A DNA stretch of 64,000 nucleotides from Pseudoclavibacter terrae. Its GTDB lineage: Bacteria; Actinomycetota; Actinomycetes; Actinomycetales; Microbacteriaceae. Under the pieces are notes generated by a model that worked only from the letters and a program-made list of their open reading frames with translations, searched no databases and was not told the origin of the DNA. Location: NCBI RefSeq assembly GCF_008831075.1, contig NZ_WBJX01000005.1, positions 186,001-250,000 on the forward strand. Reading direction: 5' to 3'. The position numbers and the translations under genes are program-made. Shown here in pieces: positions 49,096 to 57,315 of this stretch (position 1 is the first letter of the stretch; the number at the start of each line of letters is the position of its first letter).

Positions 49096-50376
49096 TCAGC
49101 GCGAGATCAGCAGCGCGGAGGTGTGCGGCGCGAGGCTCTGATCGAGCACGAGGCAGCCTGCCCCGATGGCGGCGACGTCCTCGCCGATGCCGGAGTTCTC
49201 GATGTGGATCGGGTGCTTGGGGATGAGGGCCGGGTCGGTGTTCACGAGGTGGCGGATGGCGCCGAGGAGGGCAGGCTCGATGCGTCGCCAGAACGGGCCG
49301 CCGAAGACGATGGTGTCGACGTCGAGGAGGTTCACGATGGAGACGATGGCTCGCGAGATCTGCGTCGCGACCCCCATGACGATCTCTCGCGAGACGGCGT
49401 CGTGCCGCATGGCGAGCACCGTGAACTCCGTGAACAGGCGGTCGACGTCGTCGAAGTCGGCGCGATCCACGGGGGAGTCGGCGGCGATCAGACCCGCGGC
49501 GAGCGCCCGCTGCACGATGCGGTGCGGGACGACCAGGTCGCCCACGCAGCCGCGCCTCCCGCACGAGCAGACGGGTCCATCCGCCTGCACCATGATGTGG
49601 CCCATGTCGCCGGCGTTGTCGCTCGCGCCGCGCAGCACCTCGTGGTTGATGACGAGCCCGATGCCGATGCCCGTGCCGTAGTAGAAGAAGGCGAAGTTGT
49701 CTCGCCGCGGGCCCGAGTCGACCCAGAGCTCGGCGATCGCGGCCGCAGTGACGTCCTTCTCGAGGACAACCGGGAAGCCGGTCGCCTGGCTGAGCGCATC
49801 CCGAAGCGGCACGACGTCCCAGCCGTCGAGCATCGGCGGGTCGAGGACGTTGCCGCGGGAGGCGTCGAGGGGGCCGGGGGCGGCGATGCCGACGCCGAGC
49901 ACCTGCTCGCGGGGGATCGACTGGCGTTCGAGGATCGCCGAGATCTCGTGCGCCATGTCGGCGATGACGCCAGCGGGGTCCGGTGCCGTCGGCGTGCGTG
50001 CGCGATGATCTGCCACGACCGAACCGGCGAGGTCGAGGAGGGCGTAGGTGATCACGGTCGGGTCGAGATGCACGCCCACGGTGTACCGGCTCGACGCGTT
50101 GAGGCGCAGCAGCGTGCGCGGCTTCCCCGGCCCCGTGATGAGGCGTTCGCCTTCGCGCACGAGGCCGCCGTCGATGAGGCGGCGCGTGATGTTCGAGGCG
50201 GTCTGCGCGGAGAGGCCGCTGGCCTGCGCGACCTCGACCCGGCTCAGGCCGTCCGGTGCGCGGCGGATGAGGTCGAGGATGACGGCCTGGTTGAACTCGC
50301 CGACCGCACCCAGATTGTGTCCACGGCGCACGCGCCACCTCCCATCGACCCTGATCTTGGGAACTGACGTTCTCAC
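49096..50376 (-). CDS. ROK family transcriptional regulator
   Basis: A 426-residue NagC/XylR-type regulator: N-terminal winged helix ('LIRRAPDGLSRVEVAQASGLSAQTASNITRRL') followed by a ROK sugar-kinase-like domain. The zinc-binding ROK motif appears as 'CSCGRRGCVGDL' and the ATPase-like 'GTGIGIGLVIN' is present; such regulators bind free or phosphorylated sugars but do not phosphorylate them. It lies directly upstream of the mannosidase operon on the same strand and probably represses it, with mannose or a derivative as inducer. GTG 50376 is my choice for the start with a weak GGAAAG; the frame is open to an ATG at 50496, but that part overlaps the upstream region of the carbonic anhydrase gene. 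Confidence 0.85.
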   Translation of the reverse strand: MRTSVPKIRVDGRWRVRRGHNLGAVGEFNQAVILDLIRRAPDGLSRVEVAQASGLSAQTASNITRRLIDGGLVREGERLITGPGKPRTLLRLNASSRYTVGVHLDPTVITYALLDLAGSVVADHRARTPTAPDPAGVIADMAHEISAILERQSIPREQVLGVGIAAPGPLDASRGNVLDPPMLDGWDVVPLRDALSQATGFPVVLEKDVTAAAIAELWVDSGPRRDNFAFFYYGTGIGIGLVINHEVLRGASDNAGDMGHIMVQADGPVCSCGRRGCVGDLVVPHRIVQRALAAGLIAADSPVDRADFDDVDRLFTEFTVLAMRHDAVSREIVMGVATQISRAIVSIVNLLDVDTIVFGGPFWRRIEPALLGAIRHLVNTDPALIPKHPIHIENSGIGEDVAAIGAGCLVLDQSLAPHTSALLISR

Positions 50377-50533
50377 ACTTTCCGGAGCATCGTTGACGGC
50401 TGGCGATTCCTCAGGAGGATCGTGCGCCCCGAGGGTGAGTACGCTTGGACGGCGCCACGCCCCAGACGTGGCTCGCGCATCCGGCACCGGATGCACCCCC
50501 GGCAGTCACAGGTTTCAGCACGAAGGAGCAACG

Positions 50534-51196
50534 ATGACGGCAGCAAGAGTCACCCCCCAGCAGGCGTGGGATGACCTGGTCCAGGGCAACGAGCGCTTCA
50601 TCAAGGGCGACCTGCTGCACCCGCAGCAGAGCGCGGCCCGACGGACCGAGATCTCGGGAAGCCAGGCGCCGAACGCCGCGTTCCTCGGCTGCTCCGACTC
50701 GCGCGTCGCCGCCGAGATCCTCTTCGACTGCGGCCTCGGCGACCTCTTCGTCGCCCGCAACATGGGGCAGATCGCCAACGAGAACACGACGGCCACCATG
50801 GAGTTCGCGGTCGCCGAGCTCGGCGTCGCGGTCATCGTGGTGCTCGCGCACGGCTCCTGCGGTGCCGTCAAGGCGGCCATCAACCAGACCACTGCGCACC
50901 CGCGCGACGTGACGCCCGCCATCAAGGACGAGCTCGCTCGCATCCAGCCCTCCGTGCAGGAGGAGTGGTTCACGAGCGACCAGTCGACGCCGTACGTCGA
51001 CGAAGCCCAGATCGACGCGGATGCCGTCGGTCGCCGCCACCTGTACTCGACGATCAACGCGCTTGTGCGCAGCTCGCGCGTCATCAGTGACGCCGTCGCC
51101 AGCGGCGCGCTCAGCATCGTCGGCTGCCAGTACGAGCTGTCCGACGGCCGCGTCGCGCCCGTGACCGCGATCGGCCAGCTCACCATCACCCGCTAG
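50534..51196 (+). CDS. Beta-class carbonic anhydrase
   Basis: A 220-residue beta-carbonic anhydrase, interconverting CO2 and bicarbonate in the cytoplasm. The zinc ligands are C53, H106 and C109, with the catalytic dyad D55-R57 in 'CSDSR' and 'HGSCGAV'. Actinobacterial enzymes of this type supply bicarbonate for carboxylases such as acetyl-CoA carboxylase. AAGGAG precedes ATG 50534. The upstream open frame runs antisense through the ROK regulator gene and is not counted. It diverges from the ROK gene and seems independent of it. Confidence 0.95.
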   Translation: MTAARVTPQQAWDDLVQGNERFIKGDLLHPQQSAARRTEISGSQAPNAAFLGCSDSRVAAEILFDCGLGDLFVARNMGQIANENTTATMEFAVAELGVAVIVVLAHGSCGAVKAAINQTTAHPRDVTPAIKDELARIQPSVQEEWFTSDQSTPYVDEAQIDADAVGRRHLYSTINALVRSSRVISDAVASGALSIVGCQYELSDGRVAPVTAIGQLTITR

Positions 51197-51257
51197 GGCT
51201 CGTCGCCATGGACGGCGCCTCACGAGTCGCCTCCCGCGGTCGCTCCGGAGCGACGGA

Positions 51258-51866
51258 ATGAGGGGACAGCAGGCGTTCGAGGCGTACGGGCGTCGGGCGC
51301 GGGAGTACGCGGACCTGCTCGGCAGCATCTCGGCGACGGCGGCGGAAGATCGTGCACTCGTCGAGCGGTGGGCGAGCGCGATCGACGGCCCGGTGCTCGA
51401 CGTCGGCTGCGGTCCCGGGCACTGGACGGCGTGGCTGCGTGAGCTCGGCGTCGACATCGAGGGCATCGACCCCGTTCAGGAGTTCGTCGACATCGCGGCG
51501 CACCGGCACCCCGACTGCGCGTATCGCCAGGGGACGGCGGAGGCGCTCGGGGTCCCGTCGGCGAGCCTCGGCGGCGCGCTCGTCTGGTACTCGCTCATCC
51601 ACACGGAGCCGTCCGGGCTGCCGGCCGCCTTCGCGGAACTGGCGAGGTGCATCCGCCCGGGTGGCGGGCTGCTGCTCGGCTTCTTCGAGGGGTCAGCCGT
51701 CGAACCGTTCGGGCACAAGGTCGCGACGGCCTTCACCTGGCCCATCGCCGACCTCGCGCGGCTGCTCGACGACGCCGGGTTCATCATCGAGCACGCGCAC
51801 GCCCGAACGGATACGGGTGCCCGGCCGCACGGCGCGATCGTCGCGACGCGCGCATCCGGCGCCTAA
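51258..51866 (+). CDS. Class I SAM-dependent methyltransferase
   Basis: A 202-residue methyltransferase of the Rossmann class. The SAM-binding motif I is 'VLDVGCGPGHWTAWLRELG', with the acidic residue of motif II in 'IEGIDPVQEF'; 'GGALVWYSLIHTEP' and 'IRPGGGLLLGFF' complete the usual order of a ubiE-like small-molecule methyltransferase. The substrate cannot be deduced. It follows the carbonic anhydrase by 61 bases on the same strand but there is no functional link I can see. GGAG lies 9 bases before the ATG. Its stop is 12 bases from the convergent metallopeptidase gene. Confidence 0.88.
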   Translation: MRGQQAFEAYGRRAREYADLLGSISATAAEDRALVERWASAIDGPVLDVGCGPGHWTAWLRELGVDIEGIDPVQEFVDIAAHRHPDCAYRQGTAEALGVPSASLGGALVWYSLIHTEPSGLPAAFAELARCIRPGGGLLLGFFEGSAVEPFGHKVATAFTWPIADLARLLDDAGFIIEHAHARTDTGARPHGAIVATRASGA

Positions 51867-51878
51867 GGGTGACCCCGG

Positions 51879-52874
51879 TCAGGCGGGGATGCTCGAGGGC
51901 TCGCGCAGCGAGTGGATGAACGCGAGCTTCTCGATGACCGTGTCCGGCAGCACGAACGGGTAGAGGTCGCGCTGCCCGAGCGAGCGGTTGACGACGTTCA
52001 TGGCCGTCGCGAACGGCATCCAGCTGTCGAGGACCACGTCGCGGGCCGACGCGCCCGGTTCCGGCGCGGGCAGCAGCTCGAAGGCCACGGCCGTCTCGAG
52101 CGTGTCCTGGATGTGCAGGTAGTGGGCCCACGTCTCGGCGAAGTCCTCGTAGGGGTGCATCGTGGCGTAGCTGCTCAGGTAGTCGCGCTGCCACCCCTCG
52201 GGAGGGCCTTGGTCGTAGTGCCGGTCGATCTCGGCCTGGTAGTCGGCGCGCTCGTCGCCGAACAGCTCCCGTGCCTCGTCGATGCGGTCGGTCTGCTCGA
52301 CCAGCTGCCACTCGTAGTAGTGCCCGCTCTCGTGGCGGAAGTGCCCGAGCATCGTGCGGTACGGCTCGGCGAGGCGCTGCCGCACCTGCTCGCGGTAGCT
52401 GTCGTCGCCCTCGGCGAGGTCGATCGTGATGACGCCGTTGGCGTGGCCGATCGTGACGCTCTCTGACACGCTCGAGAGCAGGTCGAAGACGGGTGCCTGG
52501 CCGACGGTCGCGGGCTCCCCGCTCTCCTCGGGGCGGGTCGCGAACCCGAGGCGGGTGAGGTCGCGGACGAGGTGGCGCTTCGATTCCTCGGCGATGGGGA
52601 AGAGGCGCAGCCCCTTCGCGTCGGCGTCGCTCGGCCGGGTGCGGGTGAGCTGGCAGCTCTCGCACAGCCCGCCAGGCTGCGCCGTCAGCCACGTGCATCC
52701 GGCGAGCTCGGCGTTGCCGCACCGCCGCAGGCCCGCGTCGGCCGCCGCGTCGCCACCTTCGACGAGCACGTCGTCGAGGCTGAGCATGTAGCCCAGCTTC
52801 GACGAGCAGCGCTCGCAGGACACCGAGTCGAAGAAGACCTCGTTCTCGCACACATCGCAGTGGAACCGTCGCAC
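51879..52874 (-). CDS. Zinc-ribbon putative metallopeptidase
   Basis: A 331-residue protein beginning with two zinc-ribbon-like cysteine sets ('CDVCENEVFFDSVSCERC' and later 'CGNAELAGC...CESC') followed by a domain with H181-E-S-G-H185, an HExxH zinc-protease motif, in 'HFRHESGHYYEW'; a third ligand may be in 'DFAETWAHYLHI'. This architecture matches the 'putative zinc-binding metallopeptidase' group, common in actinobacteria and proteobacteria and, to my knowledge, uncharacterised. It has no signal peptide, so it acts in the cytoplasm. GTG 52874 follows GGAGAGG. Single gene, convergent with the methyltransferase. Confidence 0.85.
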   Translation of the reverse strand: MRRFHCDVCENEVFFDSVSCERCSSKLGYMLSLDDVLVEGGDAAADAGLRRCGNAELAGCTWLTAQPGGLCESCQLTRTRPSDADAKGLRLFPIAEESKRHLVRDLTRLGFATRPEESGEPATVGQAPVFDLLSSVSESVTIGHANGVITIDLAEGDDSYREQVRQRLAEPYRTMLGHFRHESGHYYEWQLVEQTDRIDEARELFGDERADYQAEIDRHYDQGPPEGWQRDYLSSYATMHPYEDFAETWAHYLHIQDTLETAVAFELLPAPEPGASARDVVLDSWMPFATAMNVVNRSLGQRDLYPFVLPDTVIEKLAFIHSLREPSSIPA

Positions 52875-53014
52875 GGGGAAGCCTCTCCTGGGCCGCGGCT
52901 CGGGGGTGCCGCGACGACCGACGGATCACTGTACGCGGGGCTGGGTGGGAGGTCCCGGCCCTTGACAAGCCGACGCTCGGGCGGCGCGGTCGCGGCACGT
53001 GGCAGGGTGCGGCG

Positions 53015-53716
53015 TCAGACAGGGAGGCCCTTCTGTCGCAGGAGCGCGTTGAAGCGCTCGGGATCGGCAGTGCCTTCTTCGTTGTGCTTCCGGATGCGTG
53101 CTTCGCGGTCGAGGTGCCTGCGTGCGTCCTGCAGGAGCGACTCCGCTCGCTGCGCAGGAACGGCGAGGACGCCGTCGAGGTCCCCGAGCACCAGGTCGCC
53201 CGGGTTCACGACGAGGCCCGCGATGGACACGGGCACGTTGATCTGGCCCGGCCCGTCCTTCGTGGGCCCGCGGTGCGTGTGGCCGCGCGCGTAGGCGGGC
53301 ATGCCGCCCTCCCGCCACTCGGCGACGTCGCGGAGGGCCCCGTCGATGACGAAGCCCCCGAGCCGCTTGGCGATGGCGCTCGTGCGGATGAGCCCCCCGA
53401 TGACCGCCTGGCTGAGGTCGCCGCCGCCTTCGATCACGATGACGTCGCCCGCGTGGGCATCCATCATGGCCTTGTGGACCATGAGGTTGTCGCCTGGCCG
53501 GATCTTCACGGTGACGGCCTGCCCCGAGAGCGGCGCGTCGCCATGGTAGGCGTGGAGGCCGAGCGCGCCGACCGAGCGCCCGAGGCAGTCGCCGGCGACG
53601 GCGACGGGGATCTCACGGAACGCGTCGATCAGCGATGCCGGGAGGTCGGGTGCACGCTCGCCGATGAAGTAGCCGGTCGGCCAGGCGGGTGCCGCGGTGG
53701 GGTCCTGCTCGGTCAT
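53015..53716 (-). CDS. RraA-like / 4-hydroxy-4-methyl-2-oxoglutarate aldolase-type protein
   Basis: A 233-residue RraA/HMG-aldolase-family protein. The metal- and substrate-binding region 'GGFVIDGALRDVAEW' carries the conserved Arg-Asp pair, and 'GDVIVIEGGGDLSQAVIGGLI' precedes it. Characterised relatives are divalent-metal aldolases that split 4-hydroxy-4-methyl-2-oxoglutarate or 4-carboxy-4-hydroxy-2-oxoadipate, and they also decarboxylate oxaloacetate; RraA proper inhibits RNase E. The neighbours (hydroxyacid dehydrogenase, citryl-CoA-lyase-like enzyme, CoA-transferase, tricarboxylate importer) favour an aldolase or decarboxylase. Starts inside the dehydrogenase stop (ATGA). Read from the IclR side of the locus. 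Confidence 0.88.
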   Translation of the reverse strand: MTEQDPTAAPAWPTGYFIGERAPDLPASLIDAFREIPVAVAGDCLGRSVGALGLHAYHGDAPLSGQAVTVKIRPGDNLMVHKAMMDAHAGDVIVIEGGGDLSQAVIGGLIRTSAIAKRLGGFVIDGALRDVAEWREGGMPAYARGHTHRGPTKDGPGQINVPVSIAGLVVNPGDLVLGDLDGVLAVPAQRAESLLQDARRHLDREARIRKHNEEGTADPERFNALLRQKGLPV

Positions 53717-54702
53717 GCGTTGCTCCGTTCGATCGAGAGAGTGGTGGGGTTCACGCAGGACCGCGCGTCCGGGGGAGTGCCCTCGAGGCAGCCGAGGATG
53801 TTCCGGGCGGCGGCCAGTGCCATGGCCTCCAGGGCCGCCGGGGTCGAGCCGCCGACGTGAGGCGTGACGACCACGTTCGGGCAGTCCAGCAGCGGGTTGC
53901 CCGGCTCCATGGGCTCCGACCAGGTGGTGTCGAGGCCCGCAGCGAAGAGCTGGCCGCTGCGAAGCGCCTCGACGAGGGCGGGCTCGTCGATGACCTCCCC
54001 GCGTGCCGTGTTCAGCACGATCGCATCCGCAGGCAGCAGGGCGAGCTGAGGGGCGCCGATGAGGCCGCGCGTCCGTTCGCTGAGCGGCACGTGGATGCTC
54101 AGCACATCGGCCTGCCCGAGCAGCTCTTCGAGGCTGCCGACCATGGCCAGCTCCGGGACGGGGGAGTCCAGTCCGAACCCCGGGTCGAAGGCCAGCACGC
54201 GCATCCCCGTCGCCGCCGCGGTGCGCGCGACCCGCTGCCCGATCTGGCCTGCACCGACGAGGCCGAGCGTCCCGCCCGCCAGCTGCCGCCCGTCCTGGGC
54301 TCTGCTCCAGCGTCCCGCTCGGATCTCCGCGTCCATCCAGGACACTCGGCGTGCGGCGTTGAACATGAGCGCGATCGTGAGCTCGGCGACCGATTGGGCG
54401 TTGGCCCCCGGCGTGGTGAACACCGGTATTCCACGGGCGGTCGCCGCGTCGACGTCGATGTTGCCGACGCCGACGCCGTGCTTCGAGATGACCCGGAGCC
54501 GCGGACTGGCCTCGATGGCGGCGGCGGACAGCTCGACGGTGCGGGAGATGACCCCGTCGACCGCTTCGCTGGCCATGATCTCCTCGACCTCGGTGCGACC
54601 GCCGCCGTCAGGCAAGTAGATGATCCTGCTTCCGGCGTCCTCCAGGGTTCGAACCCCGGCCTGACCGAGTCGTGGGGCCGTCACGAACACCGTTGCGCTC
54701 AT
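53713..54702 (-). CDS. D-isomer-specific 2-hydroxyacid dehydrogenase
   Basis: A 329-residue NAD-dependent 2-hydroxyacid dehydrogenase (SerA/GhrB-like). The NAD motif is 'LGLVGAGQIGQRVA', the catalytic arginine is in 'LNTARGEVIDEPALV' and the catalytic histidine in 'VVVTPHVGGST'; an Arg/Asn-rich substrate loop 'KHGVGVGNIDVDAATARGI' follows the first domain. These enzymes interconvert 2-oxo and D-2-hydroxy acids such as pyruvate/lactate, glyoxylate/glycolate or phosphoglycerate. Coupled to the RraA-like gene by a 4-base overlap and read from the IclR gene side, it most likely handles the 2-oxoacid made in the same pathway. Confidence 0.9.
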   Translation of the reverse strand: MSATVFVTAPRLGQAGVRTLEDAGSRIIYLPDGGGRTEVEEIMASEAVDGVISRTVELSAAAIEASPRLRVISKHGVGVGNIDVDAATARGIPVFTTPGANAQSVAELTIALMFNAARRVSWMDAEIRAGRWSRAQDGRQLAGGTLGLVGAGQIGQRVARTAAATGMRVLAFDPGFGLDSPVPELAMVGSLEELLGQADVLSIHVPLSERTRGLIGAPQLALLPADAIVLNTARGEVIDEPALVEALRSGQLFAAGLDTTWSEPMEPGNPLLDCPNVVVTPHVGGSTPAALEAMALAAARNILGCLEGTPPDARSCVNPTTLSIERSNA

Positions 54703-54776
54703 CGCACCGTCTCCTTCGTCGGTTCAAGGTCCTGCTTGGCTTGTGGGCGCGGGCGGTCTCGGACCGCACCGCGAGG

Positions 54777-55577
54777 TCATTCGAGGGCTGGCGGCAACCC
54801 GGTGCGTGGCACATCGCGCACGCAGGTGCGGAGCGCGTCGACGAACTCGGGGATGCGAGCGTCGACGAATCTGGCCGTGGGTCCGCCGAGCACCACGACG
54901 ACGGGCTGCAGGTGCGGCCGGTCCGGGTTCTCGGGCACGAGCATCGCTAGCCCGCTGTTGCCGGACTCCCGCTCGCCGTGGCTGAGGCCCCAGCCCTGCT
55001 CGCGGATCTTGTCCACACGTCGGCGCAGCGCGGCGGTGTCGACGTCGATGTCCTCGTCGGCATCGAGCTGCGCGAGCACCGCGTCGAGGACGTCGGGTCG
55101 TTCTCCACTGAGGAGGGTTGTCGATGCGGCGCCGAGCCAGATGGGCAGCTCGTCGCCGACCTGGACGACGTGGCGGATCGTGTGTCGGCCGGGCGCCTGT
55201 GCGATGGCGACGCGCTTGAGGTCGCGGCGGACGTAGAGGCTCACGGTCTCACCCGTCTGCTCGGCAAGCTCCCGGAGTCGGTCGAGCGTGGCGGCCGGGG
55301 CGGACCAGGCTGCCTTCGCGAAGGCTCCCCAGCGGATCATGCGGGGGCCGACGCTCACGCGGCCGTCGGGCAGCAGCTGCAGCATCCGCTCGCCCACGAG
55401 GGTATCGACGAGGCGGAGCACGGTCGTGCGCGGGAGCTCGCAGCGGCGGACGATGTCGGCGACGGCGAGTGACTGGCCTTCGTTCTCGAAGCAGTCGAGC
55501 ACGTCGAGGGCCCGGCTCACGGCGCGGATGCCACCCGGCTCTGACCGCTGGGCGGGTGCGTCGTCGGCGCTTGTCAT
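54777..55577 (-). CDS. IclR family transcriptional regulator
   Basis: A 266-residue IclR-type regulator. N-terminal winged helix: 'IRAVSRALDVLDCFENEGQSLAVADIVRRCELPRTTVLRLVDTL'; the C-terminal GAF-like effector domain contains 'ETVSLYVRRDLKRVAI' and 'GWGLSHGERESGNSGLAMLV'. IclR proteins respond to small organic acids such as glyoxylate, pyruvate, protocatechuate or malonate-type ligands. It diverges from the TctCBA operon across 104 bases containing three GTGGACA-type half-sites and also heads the dehydrogenase/RraA genes, so it should control both arms of the locus. GGAGACC lies before the ATG. Confidence 0.9.
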   Translation of the reverse strand: MTSADDAPAQRSEPGGIRAVSRALDVLDCFENEGQSLAVADIVRRCELPRTTVLRLVDTLVGERMLQLLPDGRVSVGPRMIRWGAFAKAAWSAPAATLDRLRELAEQTGETVSLYVRRDLKRVAIAQAPGRHTIRHVVQVGDELPIWLGAASTTLLSGERPDVLDAVLAQLDADEDIDVDTAALRRRVDKIREQGWGLSHGERESGNSGLAMLVPENPDRPHLQPVVVVLGGPTARFVDARIPEFVDALRTCVRDVPRTGLPPALE

Positions 55578-55631
55578 GGGGTCTCCGGCTTCGGATCGTT
55601 TGCTTGCCCGGTCACACTAGCGTACCATCTG

Positions 55632-55659
55632 GTGGACAGAAGTGTCCGCTGTGTGGACA
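55632..55659. promoter_or_regulatory. Triple half-site operator between iclR and tctC genes
   Basis: GTGGACA (55632-55638), TGTCCGC (55643-55649) and GTGGACA (55653-55659) give two overlapping inverted repeats: GGACA-gaag-TGTCC and TGTCC-N7-GGACA. The cluster ends 22 bases before the tctC start codon, well placed to bind the IclR protein. Confidence 0.65.
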
Positions 55660-55681
55660 AGTCAATCACAAGGGAGTGATC

Positions 55682-56668
55682 GTGACAGCAAGACGGAAGC
55701 TCATGGGCGGACTCGGCATCGCCGCGACCGCCGTGCTCGTCGGGATCGCGGCGTTCGACGCCAGCGACTCGACGACCGGGACCGACCCGAGTACGAAGCT
55801 CACGTTCATGGCGCCGGCAGCGCCTGGCGGTGGATGGGACGGTGTGGCACGCGAGGCGCAGCAGGCGCTGCGCGCAGACGGGATCGTCAACAACGTCCAG
55901 GTCGTCAACGTGCCCGGCGCCGGAGGCACCATCGGACTGTCGCAGTTCGTTGGCCTCGGGGCCGACCCGACCAACCTCATGATGACGGGGACGGTCATGA
56001 TGGGCGCGATCAACGTCAACGACTCCGCCGTCGACCTCTCCGACACGACGCCGATCGTGCGGCTCGCCGAGGACTACGAGGTGTTCATCGTGCCCGCGGA
56101 CTCGCCATACGAGACCCTGGATGACTTCATCGCCGACTGGAAGACGGACCCGCACGCGCTCGCCGTGGGCGGTGGCGGCGTCGGCGGCACCGACCATCTC
56201 CTCGCCGGTCTCGTCGCGGAGGATGTCGGCATCGACCCGGCCGAGCTCAACTACGTCTCATACGCGGGCGGCGGCGAGGTGCTCACCGCGCTGCTCTCGA
56301 ACACCGTCGCCGTCGGCGTCAGCGGCTACAACGAGTTCAGCGACCAGATCGAGGCGGGCAACCTCCGCGCGCTCGCCGTGTCTGCGGAAGCGCCCGTCGA
56401 CGGCATCGACATCCCCTCCCTCATGGACCAGGGCGTCGACGTCCACCTCCCCAACTGGCGAGGCATCGTCGCCCCTCCCGGCATCACGGACGCAGAACGC
56501 GACCAGCTCGTCTCGATCTTCGAGGAGATGGTCGCCACTCCCGAATGGCAGGACACGCTCGAACGCAACAACTGGGAGCCAGCAGTGCTCACGGGCGACG
56601 AATTCGCCGCCTTCATCGAAGAAGACCAGGCGAGAGTCGACCAGATCATCGAGGAGCTCGGACTATGA
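55682..56668 (+). CDS. tctC: Tripartite tricarboxylate transporter substrate-binding protein
   Basis: A 328-residue TctC/Bug-family receptor. The N-terminal signal/anchor ('GIAATAVLVGIAAF') leads to 'LTFMAPAAPGGGWDGVAREAQQAL', the invariant beginning of this fold, and 'VVNVPGAGGTIGL', the loop that binds carboxylates through main-chain amides. Ligands in the family are citrate, tricarballylate, aromatic and other dicarboxylates. There is no lipobox, so the protein may remain attached by its uncleaved N-terminal segment or be released, notable for a Gram-positive. GTG 55682 follows GGGAG. First gene of an operon reaching 60894, in which every gene overlaps the next. Confidence 0.92.
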   Translation: MTARRKLMGGLGIAATAVLVGIAAFDASDSTTGTDPSTKLTFMAPAAPGGGWDGVAREAQQALRADGIVNNVQVVNVPGAGGTIGLSQFVGLGADPTNLMMTGTVMMGAINVNDSAVDLSDTTPIVRLAEDYEVFIVPADSPYETLDDFIADWKTDPHALAVGGGGVGGTDHLLAGLVAEDVGIDPAELNYVSYAGGGEVLTALLSNTVAVGVSGYNEFSDQIEAGNLRALAVSAEAPVDGIDIPSLMDQGVDVHLPNWRGIVAPPGITDAERDQLVSIFEEMVATPEWQDTLERNNWEPAVLTGDEFAAFIEEDQARVDQIIEELGL

Positions 56669-57315
56669 CCGGCGTCATCCCCACCTCAGCGTGGACGCAG
56701 CACGACACCACCGCGAGCCCTGGCTGGTGGCGCCGCCGCACCGGACTCGTCGTGCCCGGAATCCTCACCCTCGTGGGGATCGGCCTCGTCATCGGCACCG
56801 TCACGATGGCCGTGCCGAGCAACGTCTCGCAGCCGGGCCCGCAGGTGTTCCCGGCAATCATCTCGGTCGCGATCTTCATCGTGGCGGCCTTCCTGGCCAT
56901 CGACGTCATCCGCAATCCGGAACCTGAGCGAGTGGCAGAGCCGGACCTGGCCGAGCTCCGAGGCGAGAAGAGGGTCGTCGACCAAGAGGTCGAGGAGCTC
57001 TCCGACTTCGACCGCGACGAGCTCGCGATCGTGCAGGACAAGGAGCTCGCGGCCGAGCACATCAGGCCGCGCACCAACATCCGCTCCCTGCTTGGCGCCC
57101 TCGGCACGACGATCGTCTTCATCGCCGCGCTCACCCCGCTCGGCTGGCTGCTCTCCGGCGCCTTCCTCTTCTGGGGCATCTCCAGGGCCCTCGGCAGCCG
57201 CCGACCCGTGTTCGACATCTTCCTCGCGCTCGCGATGTCGTCCATCGTGCAGATCGCGTTCTCGATCGGGCTCGGCCTCAACCTTCCTCCCGGCATCTTC
57301 GTAGGAGTCCTCTGA
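56665..57315 (+). CDS. tctB: Tripartite tricarboxylate transporter small membrane subunit
   Basis: A 216-residue TctB-type protein with four hydrophobic segments. Between the second and third segments is an unusually long, highly charged cytoplasmic loop of about 60 residues ('RNPEPERVAEPDLAELRG' through 'LAAEHIRPRTN'), larger than in the classical 145-residue TctB; a regulatory or partner-binding role is possible. Starts inside the tctC stop codon (ATGA) and ends with TGATG overlapping the tctA start, so the three subunits are translated together. Works with TctA to move carboxylates by a sodium or proton gradient. Confidence 0.85.
   Translation: MTGVIPTSAWTQHDTTASPGWWRRRTGLVVPGILTLVGIGLVIGTVTMAVPSNVSQPGPQVFPAIISVAIFIVAAFLAIDVIRNPEPERVAEPDLAELRGEKRVVDQEVEELSDFDRDELAIVQDKELAAEHIRPRTNIRSLLGALGTTIVFIAALTPLGWLLSGAFLFWGISRALGSRRPVFDIFLALAMSSIVQIAFSIGLGLNLPPGIFVGVL

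Noticed and set aside
54645-54656. GGGTTCGAACCC resembles a tRNA T-arm.
   Set aside because: It lies inside the 5' coding part of the 2-hydroxyacid dehydrogenase gene, encodes residues of that protein on the minus strand, and no acceptor stem, D-arm or anticodon arm can be folded around it.
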